A stretch of 64,000 nucleotides of DNA from Sclerurus mexicanus (lineage: Eukaryota > Chordata > Aves > Passeriformes > Furnariidae): NCBI GenBank assembly GCA_013396755.1, contig VWZF01004785.1, positions 686,589 to 750,588 on the forward strand. Direction: 5' to 3'. Below the pieces are notes generated by a model that saw nothing but the letters and a program-made list of their open reading frames with translations, did no database searches and was not told the DNA's origin. Positions 1 to 14,300 of this stretch are shown piece after piece (position 1 is the stretch's first letter; each line of letters opens with the position of its first letter). The position numbers and the translations under genes are program-made.

Positions 1-3000
1 CACTTAAATTCTACCAGTTAAATAAGATGTTGAGGTTTAGATTCTTCTGCTTCCACCTGGGTTCTAAAAAGACCCACTAAAATGTCCTTTCATATTTATT
101 AAATGCTTGATTTCTTTTATGAGACAGAAGAGAGATATTTAAGACTAATTGTTGATTTACCTAAGATTGGGGTTTTTTATGCTACGTAGACTTTGCTGTT
201 GACTTTATTTAAAATATAGATGATCTAATTTCATTGGCTGAAAAAAAATAATAAAATCATACTCCTATCAAATTAAACATAACCTTGAAGTCAGAGAGAT
301 TTATTTAAGAATGGAATTTTAAGTGCCTGAAATGCCAGAATTCAGGTGATTTTTTTCACGGACTTATATTTCTTTTAATCAAGTGTTTATAGAGAGTAAT
401 TCTTTGTGAAGCCCAGAGTTATTTTCACAAAAGGAAGAGAACTGCCTAGTGGTGACCTCTCCTAAATGAGCAATTCAGGGTTATCAAATCAGACAGCAAG
501 GGACTGGAAGAAGCAAGGATCGCATAGGGTACAGCCATTACCCATTAGTATAACTCCACATTAATTTTAAATTGAATTTTTAAAACCTAATTGAGCAGCA
601 TTTTCAAGCTCTGTTCAGTGTGAGCAGGACATAAATTGAAACAGTATGTACCAGGAACCCTTAATAAGCAGAGAGCACTGCTGCCTTTCTTCCCTTTCCT
701 TTAAAATCAGTAGCAATGCCCTGACATTAAAAAGAAAAATTTAATTAAGAGATCATGACAGTGCATCTGAACTCTGACTGGTTAATGGCTTACCAGTGTA
801 AGGGATATATGCTGAAATGAATGGAGGGTATTTCCTTTAACATTCAGTTTGAGATGAGAACTCTTTACTGTTTGAACTTTTCATCATTTTAATGATGGAA
901 AAATATTTTACTGGATAAGCTGTACATGAAGAAAGACTTTGAAAATATAGTTTTGCAGTTGCATTCCCAAGAAACAAATTCTAATACAGAGAAATTAGAG
1001 CAACTGCTCCAAGCCTTGTCACATAATGTGGTAGGAAATCACTGATGTAAATAGAAAAGAAAATCCTGCATGTTGTTGGTCTAGAATTGTAAAGCTTTTA
1101 CAATTTTATTTTGATTAATTTATCCGAAAGTGCATTAGTATTTCATTTTAAGTAGGAGCCCAATTCGCTTTGTTTCTCAACATGAAGCACGCAGATGAGC
1201 TTAAGTAAGCAAGTTCTGAGCTTCAGAGTGTAAATTATTTTATATAGCAAGATTGGGTGTGCTTCTCAGCTGCAGACTAAGCGCTTCGCTTTCCAATTTA
1301 AAACATGGGACTTACTGAAAGGTAGTGCTTCATTTTAGAAAACTCACTACTATTTATTTTTTCCCTTCATAGCAGAGCAAGAATGACTACTTTACATGGG
1401 TTACTTGTCAAGTCTGCTATCATATAAGTTTATTATATACTGCTTAGTTATTTCAACAATGATATGGCAAGTTTGTGTTTAGTGAGGGAACTTGGCTTCC
1501 CTTTGTCAGCTGTCTGCGGTGTGGCAAGGCTATGAGGGCACAGACAAGCATGAGAGGAAGAAAGTACCATTATGTTTGTTTATCTTGGTTACTTCAAGGC
1601 GCTAGATCCAAGGTTTATATTAAATTATCTTTCCAGACTGTTCAAATCTTTGGTTGGTGCTGAGGTGGGGGATACATAGATTGCAAATCCTTCTTTTGGA
1701 TTTAGGTTTTGCTGTCAGGAGAAGCTAGCTAGCCAGAGGGGAAGGTGCACCTCCCACAAAATAATGTTACTGCTGTTTAAGCAACACCGAAATAAAGCCT
1801 TTACCAATATCCCTCATCTGCGTGATATTGGAATTTAATAATTTCATTGATCCCTGTAGTTCAGTGAGGCCTGCCATTCATAGAGGTCTTTGCAGGTATC
1901 GGCAAACTTCCTTAATTTTCCTTAATCGGAGTGAGATACAGAGCTGAGGAGGGAACTTGTGTCTTGTCACAGGGTGACTTAGCTGCACTGCACGTGGTCC
2001 AGGTGTCTAAGTGGCTGCCATCCATTGCTTTTGCCCTGGAAACACACAGTCAGACACCATTCCTGCGATAAGCAGGTTTGTGGTGGTTCTGGGACAATGG
2101 CAGTTTTATGGAGAAGCTATGAGAGTACTTTTTGGAAGTGTCTTGTGTGCCATTTTGTTTTGGAGATCTGTTTTCATGCATGGTATCTCGTTCTTTCAGT
2201 CCCAGCACTGCAGACAGAGCTTACCTCTGGGAAGTCACTCCCTGTTGTTCCTGGGGTAATGGCAGAGAGTTTGGCTGGGTGAAGGGAAACTGGGTGGTAT
2301 CTTCATGAAGTGAGAAAGTCACACCAATAAACCTACTGTTGGTAAAGTTGATGGTGTGGTTTTTGTAGTGGAATATGAGTGACTGAAATCTACCTGGTTG
2401 GTATAAATAAAATTCTTCTGTTTAAACATATTAATAATTCAAATGAACACTTGTTTCAGTGAGTTTGAAGTGGTGCTGAACCCCTGGCTAATTACCACAA
2501 AACTATTTGGAGTGACTAACCCATGATCAGATGACAAAGAACAGATGTAAAACAAAGTGTCTGAGTATTACAAAGTACTGTGACGTTAGACCGGCCAATA
2601 TACACATGCAGCATTAATTCATTTCCTTTTTCTGCTCTTTATGTTTTGCCCCAGGCTTCCAGGTTATTAAATTCTGTGCCTCAGCAGTAGCACTTCTGGT
2701 GTTAGAAAACTTGGAGTTTAAGACCTCAATGAAGCTTCTCATTCCAGCGGTTGATTAGAGCTAAAAATGTCCACAGAGGTCACGTTTTGCTATGTATCAA
2801 GCTGAATGGGTGGTTATAAGCAAATGCTGGTGTCTTTCTAGGGACTGAGCAACACTGTGTGATCAGAAATTGTATCTTGGTCAGGGAATAACATGTGATT
2901 GATCCACGGGGGAGAGCAGTGACATCGCTTGTTCATTTGGTGCATGTTTCTGGGGTTATTTTTAATGCTGACTTTTGGTGGAGAGTCTGTTTTTCTGTTG

Positions 3001-3739
3001 AAATCAAAATTGAACATTTAATGTGAATGGTAATAAGGAAAAAGGATTCTGCAAGAGCTCATACTGTTTCTACCCCACTGACCTCTCACCTTGCCCTGCA
3101 GATCCATGCAGATTAAATTTTTCAGTGATTTGTGGTAGCTATGATTTTAAGAACTCTTTAAGCTTCTTCCTTTAAATGAGATCTGTTTTATTCATCTTTT
3201 AGCTTCCTGCCCTCCACTTTTTATTTCAACTGGCTTTAGATGGATAGGTAGTGCTTAGTGTAACAAAGGTAAATTTTTAGAAGGTATTGAACTTGGACAC
3301 ATAAAAAGTAGCATTAAAGAGGAAATATTGGTTGAATACTGAAAAAGTTGTTGAAAACCTGTGAAATCCCACAGTACCAGGTTTGTTTAAATACTTCTTG
3401 CAGTATACCCAGTGTATCTGTTATAAATCTGCTTAAAATTGAATGAATTTTTTTAGGAGTACAGCCGCTACTGCTCAGCTTCTTAGAATGATTCCAGCCA
3501 TGAGGCAGGGGCAGTTGAGTATGTTGTGGTCATGTTTTGTTCCTGTGCTTTTCACCCTTAAACTTGATTCTGAAATGCTTTTCACTGGTGCTTGTTTCTT
3601 GATTGGACGTCAGTACTGAGCTCTTCTACCATGGAAATGCATTTGGGGTTTTGTTTTGTGTGTATTCTTTGCACAGTGATAATGAAATGTCTTTTATATT
3701 CTCATGAGATAACTCTGCCTTGGTTACTCTTATTTTCAG
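1..3739 (+). other. PTPRT: Intron upstream of the Ig exon (3' part)
   Basis: Intronic sequence ending at the exon A acceptor. I looked for the preceding exon, which should encode the first half of the Ig domain and end in phase 0, and did not see it, so this intron continues past the left edge. No recognisable repeat is present. The stretch about 1860-2290 is less AT-rich than its surroundings and carries two overlapping open frames, but neither has a start context, splice sites or recognisable residues. Confidence 0.8.
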
Positions 3740-3914
3740 AGAAGAAATGGGGAAGATATTCCAGTTGCTCAGACTAAAAATATCAATCATAGAAGATTTG
3801 CTGCTACCTTTAAGTTGCAAGAGGTGACAAAAACTGACCAGGATTTATACCGCTGTGTAACTCAATCAGAGAGAGGTTCTGGAGTGTCAAATTTTGCTCA
3901 ACTTATTGTTCGAG
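3740..3914 (+). CDS. PTPRT: PTPRT internal exon, C-terminal half of the Ig-like domain
   Basis: Internal exon of 175 nt encoding 58 residues plus the first base of a split codon. The product is part of the extracellular Ig-like domain of a type IIb receptor tyrosine phosphatase, a single-pass membrane protein whose MAM-Ig-FnIII ectodomain mediates homophilic cell adhesion. Seen directly: a pyrimidine-rich tract ending in TTTTCAG just before 3740, donor GAG|GTAAAG at 3914/3915, an open frame starting RRNGEDIPVAQ, the NINHRRF stretch, and the Ig-type YRC motif (DLYRCV) whose cysteine should form the domain disulphide. The last residues are SNFAQLIVR, the usual end of the Ig domain in this family. 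PTPRT is chosen over PTPRM, PTPRK and PTPRU because, from memory, the TKTDQDLYRCVTQSERGSG segment is PTPRT-like while PTPRM differs clearly here. The exon starts in phase 0 and ends in phase 1. A start two bases later (after the next AG) is possible on splice signals but would shift the incoming phase. In the human gene this would be about exon 6; the numbering is inferred. Confidence 0.93.
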
Positions 3915-4859
3915 GTAAAGTTTTAATTGCTTTCATTTTATCCAGTTAAATGCTTCTAATATGAGTGCTTTCTACTTACACTTTTTATTCAGCCTACATA
4001 TGCCTTGATCTGAGATGGTCATACAGAGATAGCCCTGTGAAATTGTTGTAAAATGAAAGACTGGTTTGCAAAGCTTCTTGCAATTGCTTTCCACCGAATA
4101 CATCTGATCCTGCATTGCATTGAGAGTAATGTGCCTGCCTGGTTTGCTGTGGATGCTATTTGTTGAACTTTAGGTGCAAACTGCTTAACTTTTCATAAAT
4201 AGCTTTATGGGTATGAGATTCCACTATACTTAGTTGCTATTCTCTTTTAAAGTCTGTTGCTTTGAGCAGACTGGTAGTCTAGAACAAGTAATATATTGTT
4301 CTGTTAGCTGAGAGACAGGTATATAAAAAGAGTTGTAAACTTCCACATGCCCAAGAACTGGGAGCATTTTGTAGATATCCCGTGATGATTTCCAACACAG
4401 AAGTAGAAGGAAGAAAAAGAAAAAAACTTCCTTTTTCCACTTGGAATACTTTTCTGTTGTTGTAATTCATCCAGAAGCAACCATATCTTATGTATGGTGT
4501 GATCGGGTTGGTGATTTTTGTATTTATGCATTTTGTGTTCTTAAAGCATGTAATATTGACTGACAAAGGATATGGTTGAACACAGAAGTTCAGTTTTTAT
4601 TGTGAAATGTGTGTGCTGTATGACCTGGGATAAGCTATTGAACCTCTCCGTACCTAATTATGTCACCTGCAAAATTGCCCATTTCATTCTTAGTTGTGAT
4701 GAAACTTAATGTTTTCTAACTGGGGAAAAGAAGTGGTTTACAAAATATGTCTGTGATGCTGCTGCCCAGTGGAGGAACTGTTTTGGCCTGAAAGCTCTGG
4801 AGGTAAGTGCAGGGGTCAGACATGTGATGGGCTCTTGCTTCATTCTTATAAAGAGTAGC

Positions 4860-5203
4860 TGAGCTCACTTGGTCTGTTCAGCCTGGAGAAGAGGAGGGGC
4901 AGGCACTAATCTCTTCTCTGTGGTGACCACTGACAAAACCTGAGAGAATGGCCTGAAGTTGTGTCAGGGGAGGTTTAGGTTAAATATTAGAAAAAGGTTC
5001 TTCCAGAGAGTGGTTGGGCACTGGAACAGGCTCCCCACAGAAGTGGTCACGGCACCAAGCCTGACAGAGTTCAGGAAGTATTTGGAGGATACTCTCAGGC
5101 ATATGGTGTGACTCTTGGGGGTGGTTCTGTGCAGGGCTAAGGGTTGGACTTGATGATCCTTGTTGTGTCCCTTTCAACTCAGCATATCCTGTGATTCTGT
5201 CAT
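4860..5203 (+). mobile_element. CR1 LINE, 5'-truncated 3' end
   Basis: About 340 nt of CR1 3' sequence in sense orientation. Recognisable landmarks in order: the GTTCAGCCTGGAGAAGAGGA block, the TTCTTCCAGAGAGTGGTTGG block, GGAACAGGCTCCCCAC, the GGTTGGACTTGATGATCCTT block, and the 3' end GTGATTCTGT near 5190-5200. CR1 is the dominant avian non-LTR retrotransposon, and most copies are short 5' truncations like this one. It lies in the intron in the same orientation as the gene and has no coding capacity; the minus-strand open frame across it (4980-5207) is a by-product. Confidence 0.93.
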
Positions 5204-8200
5204 TCATTGGCCAAGCAATGGGCTGTTTGGTTGGTTCGGCATCTTGGAGTCAGACACTACACCTGGAGCGGATGCAGGAAAAGCAGGATATGTCCTCAGC
5301 TTGTAGAAATAGAAGTAGTGTAGGAAATTGTCCAACATATTTCTTATCTGGGATTTGCTGGTAGAGGTCTTTTCCCTTGGAGACCAGTTGATAGAGGCCA
5401 GCTAGGTTTTATGCCTTCTATATAACATCAGTAAAAATGGGCTTTGCTGACCATACAAAGATTTAGACAATATGTTAAGAGCTTCTCTTATTCTGTTATA
5501 TATACCATTTTTCTAGCAACCTACAAGATGGTCTTCATCATAATAAAATTAAATAAGTCCTGTTGCAACATGAAAACAGATTTTTGTTCTTAGAAAGGCA
5601 TATCAATAAATGTTCTCTATTTTTTTTTTTAGAATTATAGAACAATGGTGTTTAGAACACTATTTCTCCCCCCCAAAAATGACGTAAGAATATAAAATTT
5701 CATAGTACCCTCTTTTTAAATGCATCATATAGTCCTACTGAAAAACTTAGGTAATTTCATAGATAATACCATGTTTATGGCTTGAAACATAAATTTGAGA
5801 TATATATATAAATAAAAAACAGCTATATAGGTGTTCTATTTTAATGATGATTTCACTTTTCTGTGTGCTTTTTGGATTGGAAGCACAAGAATTTTAACTT
5901 TATATATATATATGTAAGGTAAGATATTAACCTTCCAAAACCATTTTCATCTATTTGACATCATGGTAGAGAATAGAGAACAAAGATACATGTTTTATAG
6001 TAGGATTTATTGCTTGCTGTTGTATTTGAAAGGCAATATACAGTAATATATTTTCTTGTTTGTCTGGATAACCACTAAATAAATCTTGTTAGCCAAAAAA
6101 GCATACCCATACCCTTAGGGATCAGCTACCCTGGTGTTAAAACTGTACTGAAAATTAACCATAATGACAGGTCCTATATCTCAGTGGCACTTTAAAGCTG
6201 ACATCCTGCTACATGGATACAAAAGATGATAATTTTAAAGGAAATTTTTGGGCCACTGATATGAATTGCCTTTAATAAGAGCTGGCATAGTATTGCCCAT
6301 TGTCAAAGATGACCCAAGGGGAAGAGTTTATTAGTGCATTTCCTTCTAAACTGGAAGTGACAGGGCATGCTTGGGGGCCTTTTGTTGCTGTTTGTAACAA
6401 ATGAAAATTTTGCTGCAGAATTCTCATACTGAAGAGTATTGATCTGTGTGTTCTCACAGCCAGAGGAGGGGAAAATAATGATGAAACAGAATTTACTTTG
6501 TCATGGCTTTAGTATAGCTTCGAGATAGTTTTGAGTAACAATAAGGTCTTCAGTTGGTAGAAGCCAAACTTTATTGACAACACTGGCTATTAGAGAGTGA
6601 GGGAGGAAGAACAGGAGCTGTTGTCCAGTAACTCAAACCTTGGTGTTTAGATACATAGCCAAGATGCTTACATATTCCACATCTTTACAGGCATGTGGCA
6701 CCAGAATATAGGAGTAGAGGCATCTGGTACATTCCTGATCAGACTAAAAGTTAGTCTTGGTAATGAAAATTTCCAGTTACATAATGTACATTATGCTGAA
6801 ACATCACTATTTCATTTTGAACTTTAACAGAAGAATTGCTTTGAGTGGTGTTCTAAAATTTATTACAAAAGTAGTTACCTGGGAGGGATGGTATACGTTT
6901 AAAGACCCAGAAAGGGATAACTCAATTACTCTGATTAGTTTTTTTAAGAAGAATTGAACTAGGATAGGATTTGTAATTCAATTATGAGATTTTACAAAAA
7001 GTAGTTCCAGTCAATGATTTAATGTCTCACCTTTGCTTAGGGCTGGTCTTCAGCCCCCAGCTCAGTGGCTGCATTGTATTGATTTTTTTTAACATTGTTT
7101 CTATGGTGTTGCTATCATTCCTGGAGACATGTAAAAGGAGTTCTCCCTTTCCCCTTCCTTTTACAGGAAGTTGGTGCTGTTACACTGTTAGTTGACTTAC
7201 CCTCCTGAATAGCTCTATCTGAGTAATTATCTATATTTTCCCTTGGTGGCTGGTAAATTGGCAATGTCTGGGAAGGGAGTTTCTTGAAGTCTTCAGGGCT
7301 GTCTGCACTGGAACTTGAGGGAGATGCTGGGAGGGAGGAACAGTAGCTGGGATACGTAAGAGTGAACAGGAAGACACTGACGGTTTCTTTCTTTTTGCTT
7401 ATTTCTTACTTGCTTTTGAGAACAAGTGTATCATGGTCTCAAAGTCTTTCTGATCACTTTGCTACTTAGCATGGACTTGTAGAATTTAAGTTCCCAAAGA
7501 TCCCCTGTGCCCCAGCTCATATGTATACTTGATATATACAATTGTGTAGACTTTCCAGCTTAGAGTATCAAATGCCCTGATATTCAAACTTTGCCCTGCA
7601 ATCAGTTCTTGTACTTTTTCATTGTTCAGAGCTCTTAAAAATGTACTGGAATATTTCTCTGAAGTTGGCAGTATTTGTCAGAAAAGTTATCTTGTGTATC
7701 AAGAAACAAGGTAGTGTCCATCACAGCAGCTGTGATCCACTTGTTGACATGGTATGTTAAAAGTGGCTGTCAGATGGGAATGAAACTGATGTTGCATTCT
7801 TATGTGGTTAGCAAAACCTTGTAAAATAATCTAAATTCAGCTTGTCCCCATTTAGAATGTCTTACTCTTGGGCAGTACTGCAGGGGCCATGAATAAATTA
7901 ACCGTTTTCTTTGGCTTAAAGATATCGGTGATGAGTCTCTTTTTTCATGGAATGGCAGTTTGTTGCTCTGATTGAACAAAAACAAAACAAAAGAAGCAAA
8001 CTACTCTTTTGAATGATATGGTAATGATTTGCACTTTATGTAAAGTGTTTGTATGCTTTCCTAAGTTTGTTTTCCTTTAAAGTAGCTACACATTGTTAGC
8101 TAACTGATTGTACAAGACTTGATATTATTAAATGCTGCAAAATCAGCAGGAAATGCGGTGCATTTTATTTTATGTAGTGGATCTTTACAGATGAGTTGGA

Positions 8201-10465
8201 AGAAAATGTTTGTTAGTGTTAAAGACATGGAAGAACAATAAAGGAAAAAAAACCTCAAAATAGATGACTCAAATGTAATGTTTGTTAATAATCTGTGAGT
8301 AGTTCTATCATATGTCTGATTCTACTGGTAAGTTTGTAAGTTTTATTTCAGTCACAAATTATAGCAGTTTTTTACATTTTTGCTAGCTGAATTTTTTTCC
8401 TTTTAACATTTCGTCGTCCAACCCGAACAGCTCTTCTCTGATGGTGCCAGGTAAAGGGAGGTTTACATCTTGATTTATAATTCCAGTATAGAATTGTCTT
8501 CATGTGCCTGATAAATCCAGTATAGCAACAGAAAAGAAAGACAATTTTCCTCTACTGTCTTCTGACTGTTTTTCCAGAAATCATAAGTTCTAAAGAACCA
8601 ACCTGTTTGTATGAGCTTATGAATATGATTATTTCTTGTATATGATTTGACATGGCAAGGAGTCTCTCCTCTAAGTCATCAGGTTCAAGTTTTGGTGGGG
8701 TTTGTGATTATATTCTTCTTTGTTTGCCTTACTGGACCTAGTTTGCCATCAGGAGCAGTTGTTATGAAAGCCTGGCAGTATATCTTCTGCCTTTCTTGTC
8801 TCAAATCCATTTAGGGATTTTATATAGGAAAGCCAGCAATTTGGCTGGTTCCTGATAATGCTAGAACACTATGAAGATGGAGTTTGCCCCTGGCAAGTAC
8901 TGCTCATGGGAGCATTATTTTTTTCTCGTACAAGAACTCTGAAGTATTTCCATTTGAGAAAGCTGTGGACCAAAATTCACTTTCCAAATTTCACTAGTAC
9001 TTGTTTTATCTGAAAAAAAAAGTGAAATCTCTAGACTTGCTTTAGATGTGCATCCTCAATTTCATAACTTGGTTTATTTGTTCAGTATAATAACAGACTT
9101 AAAAATATGCCAAGGAGAACACTAGGATGAAGTAGTCTGAATATATATTCCCCGCTTGCAAATAAATATTTTTATACCCTGTTTGAAAAGTGCCTAATAT
9201 TTCTGTCCTCCATTATTAAGTTGTCTGATGAACAGGAGATTTTTTTTTTGGAATTATTATTATATTTTTTACCCTAGTCATATCACCCATCATCATAATG
9301 TTAGACGATTCAGGTTATTATATACTTTTTAATGTGTTCAGAAATTCAGTCTCCAGGAGACAGTGGTAATATGTAATAAAGCTTTGGACTGTATCTTTGA
9401 AGAGTCTAGAGCTTAGTCTTAGGGTATGTATTTTTCTGAACTCACTGTCTTTCGGAGCAGAGGGAAAACTGGGGAGAGAGATTGCACGGTGCAAGTTTTT
9501 GAAATCTGTGGGCTTTACATTATTATCCTGTCTAAGTTTCCCTTTGAATCATCACCAGACTTCAGGAGAGGTACAGAAACATTTTATATGTGAGTCAGAA
9601 GACTCATGTGTCTGCTATGCTTGTTTCATAAGATGCCTTCCTGGAGTATAGATATTAATACTATTACTCTTTTGGACCCTGAGCTCACCTTCAAAAGTAC
9701 TTTGTATTCTAAGTTTTCTCATTAGTTGTAGCCTAATTCTCTCATGGTTGTATCTGTGTAGGAAGAGCAGATGACAGTGTCTTAATTACTTTGCAACTGT
9801 TGGAAAAATAAATTATTTTGTGAAGTTTTTCTAAACCTTCCTAATAAAACACATTATATTTGGGGTGTATATTTAGCTATAAGCATTCTTCAGAGAGTCC
9901 AGGATCCAATTAACTTGATCTTTTTGTGGCATTCTCTGGTTTTAATTTCTCTACTGTATTAAGATCTTATCCTCTTTAAGCAGGTTTAACATGAGAATCT
10001 TCCTATTTTCAATCCTCTGTTCCTAACAGCAGGTAAAGAGGAGCTGTCATCCTGAAATCAAATCCTGCGTCCTTTACATAACAAGAATGAAACAAGAATA
10101 TAGGAAAATACCTCAGAAAGTCTTTATGTTCATAATGAATAAATTGAGCCAAATAAGAGTCTCAATTTCTTCATGTATCTACATATCAGAAAGAACAGCA
10201 GCTTCACTTTCTGCTCAGTCAACTCTTCTGTGAAAGTAACTCTGCTCATCTCCTTAGCTCAGGCCATGTTTGTCTCTGGTTTGTGTAATTAATAGGTGCA
10301 TTGCTCACTTTCTTTGGAAAGCATCGGAAAGTTGTTTTGGCTGGAGAAGCAGGAGAAAACTTAGATTTATAGAAGGTAACAGAAATGCAGAATATTTAGA
10401 ATAAGCTCAATTCCATCACTCTGTGTTGAGCAATCTTGGCTACATGGGTTTACATTTGAAATGGC
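5204..10465. other. Intronic stretch without gene or recognised repeat
   Basis: AT-rich sequence with short (TA)n runs at about 5797-5809 and 5900-5914. No exon, RNA gene or repeat family recognised. The block 6110-6460 is more balanced in composition and free of simple repeats, which would fit a conserved non-coding element, but conservation cannot be judged from one sequence. Confidence 0.6.
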
Positions 10466-11365
10466 AATTACAGAATGCCTGAGATTGAAAGGCGCCTCTG
10501 TAAATCATCTGATCCAAACCCCCCTGCTCAGGCAGAACCACCTAGGGCCATTTGCCCAGGATTGTGTCCAGATGGCTTGTGAATATCTCCAAGGATATCT
10601 CCAAGGAACCTGCAGCCTCCCTGGGCAGCCTATGACAGTTCGTGGGCGCCCTCACAGTAAAAGTAGTGTTTCCTGATGCGCAGAGGGACACTCCTATATT
10701 TCAGTTTGTGCCCATTGCTTCCTGTCCTGTCACTGGGCAGCACTGAAAAGAGCTTGGCTCCCTGCTCTCCTCTCTCTCTTCAGGTGTTTATATACATTAG
10801 TAAGATGCCCTGAGCCTTCTCATCTCCAGGGTGACCAATCCCAGGTCCCTCAGCTTTTTCTCACATGATGGATGCTCCAGTCCCTTCAACATCTTTGGAT
10901 GTTCCTTTGTTGGACTCTCTCCAGTGGAATTTCCATTTCTTCCTCATACTGAGAAGCCCAGCATTCCAGGTGCTGGGTGGAAGAATCATCTCCTTCAGCC
11001 TGCTGGCAAAACTCTGTCTGATGCAGCCCAGGTTACCACTGGCCTTTTCTTTGCAATATTGCTGGCTCTTTATCATCATGCTGTCCCACCAGGACCCTCA
11101 GATCTTTTTCTGCCAAGCTGCTTTCCAGCTGTGTGGCCCCCAACATATAGTGGTGCCTGGGCTTGTTACTCCCAAAATACAGGACTTTGCACTTACCCTT
11201 TCTGAATTTTTAGGGTCTTGGCAGCCCATGTCTCAAGCTAGTTGAGATTTTTTTGGATGACAGCATGACCTTCTGGCATTATCACCCACTCCTCACAGTT
11301 GGTGTCACCAGCAAACTTTATGCCTCATCATCCAGATTATTAATGGACATGTCAAACATGAAATG
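10466..11365 (-). mobile_element. CR1 LINE, about 0.9 kb 3' part, antisense to the gene
   Basis: The longest CR1 copy in the window, on the minus strand. Read on the plus strand, landmarks run from the element's 3' end inward: TTACAGAATGCCTGAG, ATCATCTGATCCAAAC, GATTGTGTCCAGATGG, CTCCCTGGGCAGCCTATG, TTTGTGCCCATTGCTTCCTG, GTTGGACTCTCTCCAGTGGA, CAGGACTTTGCACTTACCC, TTCTGGCATTATCACCCACT, and finally AATGGACATGTCAAACATGA, where homology stops (5' truncation). Many substitutions and small indels indicate an old copy without a usable ORF2. The 124-126 codon frames at 10831-11245 and the 72-codon frame on the other strand fall inside it and are not genes. Confidence 0.95.
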
Positions 11366-14300
11366 CTGCAATGTTTTGTAGCAGTCAGTTTCATTGTTTA
11401 CTTTTTTTTTCAACAGAGGAGCAAGATTCTTTCATTTCAAAGTGTTTTCATGTATATGTGATTTTTTAAATCATATTGGTACTATCACTAAAAGTAAAAC
11501 CTTGCATTTTGGACAAAGATTAATCTCCTGTTTGGTGTGATGGACCCTTGCTTAGCTGATTTCTTCATTGCAGTGTTGTCTTACTTTCAGTGGAGTGTTT
11601 CTATCTCTTTATGATCCTCTTGAAGTCTTTCTTACGTGAACTGTTGCTTTAGTTCTGATGTGTTCTTCCCGGAAGATCTGAAACATTTAAGGTAAAGCAC
11701 GTGCTTTACTTTTATTTCATAAGACGTGAGTTTTTTACTGCTTGATACAGACTAAATGAATATTCTCATTAGACAAAATATAGCAATTTCAGTGCTGATA
11801 TGCATATTCTTAGTGTTTTCCCTGAACTTTAAGACTGATCTGGATCAGAGCAAAAGCTGAAGTCCTGTAGCTCCATGTCCTGCCTTGATAGCTAGTGTTT
11901 GGGGAAGAGTATCAAAGAAAAGTAGATCTAGAGGCATCCTTTGTTGACATAGAATGTTACCTTCCCAGGGGTCTGTGGTTCAGACATCTTTTATGTAAAG
12001 GGCAATACCCTCTTGGCCTGGACGTTAGTGTTGTGCTTATTAGTTTCTCACTTATAAGCATGCAAGAACCAAAACAGATTCATAATGAACTAATTGATTT
12101 ATTTGGTGCAAGGGACATTGTCTGTTTATGGATTGCCTGATGTATACCTTTTCCTGACATCTGTGATGGATGTTGATGCTGTGTGGCACTTTGATTCATG
12201 AGTCCAAGCAGCTAGCAGTTCCGGCTGTGTTTTCTGCAAGGATACCTGTATGAGAGCACATGGGATAGCAAACTCTCTGGAAGTCGTCTTCTCTTTCCTT
12301 ATTTCTCAGTAGCAAGAGGCATGATGGGGACTCTCTTTTCACAGACTCTGAATAGAAACAGGCAGGACAAAGGAAAAAAAAGAGGAGAAGGAAGGCTGGG
12401 GATGCTGATAATTAACCAGATAAATGTTTGCTTGCGTGGAAGTTTTGATTTCTTTCTGAGATCTGCTTTTTCTATATATGAAGCTAATACGTTTCTAGGC
12501 ATCTGATCATGTCTGGAACTACAGATAGTTTTTTCTCGTTTCTTTCTTAATTATTAGGTGCGACACTATTTTGTGTCCAGGAATGAACTTATAGCAGGCC
12601 TGACTGGTTTTCTGATGATCATCTTTGACCGTGTTACGTAAATGTTAAGACAGGAATGTGCTTTCAAAGCAAATCTTCAGAAAAGAGCCTTCCCCACTTG
12701 CTGGGCAGTGGACTACTACTTATTCTTGTCAGATCTTGTGGAGACCTTGCCACGGCTTGGCAGTAAAATAAATACAGCTGTAGGGTCAATCAAAATTAGT
12801 GGAAGACTATAATGGGAAGTAGTGACCTGTGATGAACTTGGCCGAACAGCTCGTGTTTGCAGCGGAGTGAGTTCCATGCCATCAGGCTTAGTGCCAGCTT
12901 TAGGTAATATTCCTCAGGGGTTTTCTGCCTCTGGCAGACCAGGTATGATCAGCCTCCTTACAGGCACCATAAGCTGAGTATCACCTGCTCTGCCTAATCC
13001 AGCAAAGCCAAGATATGATGCAGCTTTGCTCAGCCTCGTTCAAAATTGTGTTGCTGATGATACCACAGATGTGGTGTCAGTGATTGATTGTGTGAGCAAG
13101 GTCTCACTGCTTAGGTGCTGTCCTATACTTCTGTCATTTTCTCATATGCCTCCTTATTGTGAAAGTACTTAGGTGAATCCAAACAGCAAATAAAGGATTT
13201 GGGAAATTAAAATGTAATCGCTTTGAATAGTGAGATCCCTGTTGACCTTTAGACTTGATGGGAGGCAGTGCGAAGAAAAAAAGAGGCAAAGAAAAAGCTC
13301 TTGGTGGGCGTCACTTCAGGGAGGAAATAAGGGGGTTCTTGGTTTCTTTATATCTGTGTTTTATCAAGTACGGTGACACAAAGATAATTTGCAGTAATGT
13401 GATTTTTTCCCCTCTTAATTAGAGATGTCTCCAGACTGCCCCAACAAATAAGTGCTGTATTTCACTTGGATAATTTCCCTTGCAGTATCTGGTCTGTCTC
13501 TGCATTTATTTAAATCAAATATTCCGTTTGAATACTACAGCTCAGGATGGTCTCTCTCAGTTTAAATGCCACTGACGTTAGCGGGGAGGTTAAAATATTT
13601 ACTTAAGAGTAGACAAAGTTCCCTTACCTGCCATCATTTTCCAGTTTGGGGGAGGGGAAAATCCCTCTAGGTTTGACATCTCTGTGTATTGTGCAGAGTT
13701 GTTAAAAAGGGTTCCGATGAGTAGATGCATGGTAATGATGAAAAGGAGTGCATTTGGAATTCAGCATAGATGGGAAAAAATGCAGGATGTCAGAGAAGCC
13801 ATATATTAAAGGGAATTTGAATTGGAAACTGAATCCCAACCTGCCACTGGGGGCATTTTGATCATTTTGATTTATTAAACTTTTATAACACCATTCAGAT
13901 GAAGCTGAATTAAAACGCTTAGTCTTGGGTGGTTTATGGTACACAAGTCATCATGCTAGTGAAGTCTCACCATGATCAATGTAGAGTTAATTTAAGTTGC
14001 TCTTTGAATGCAGGTGCATCTTTGTGCTTTAGTATGTATTTAAAAATCTAACAATGTTCTAATACTGAATCACTTAACAAGAATACAAAATGAAGCCACC
14101 TCAATATTCTTTTTCAGCTGCATTTGAGTGAATCTTGCTATTAAATTGTAGATGAACTGCAGGAAGACAAACTGCATATATATCACTATACCAATTTTAT
14201 ATATTGAGAAATATACATGCCTTATAAAATAGCATGGAACAATATTTCCTTGGAAATGGATCATATTCCTATGTGCATAGATTGTTGCATTGTAGTACTG

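Noticed and set aside
10831..11245. Two overlapping plus-strand open frames of 124 and 126 codons
   Set aside because: They lie wholly inside the minus-strand CR1 copy and run antisense to the element's own coding direction, so they are not genes.
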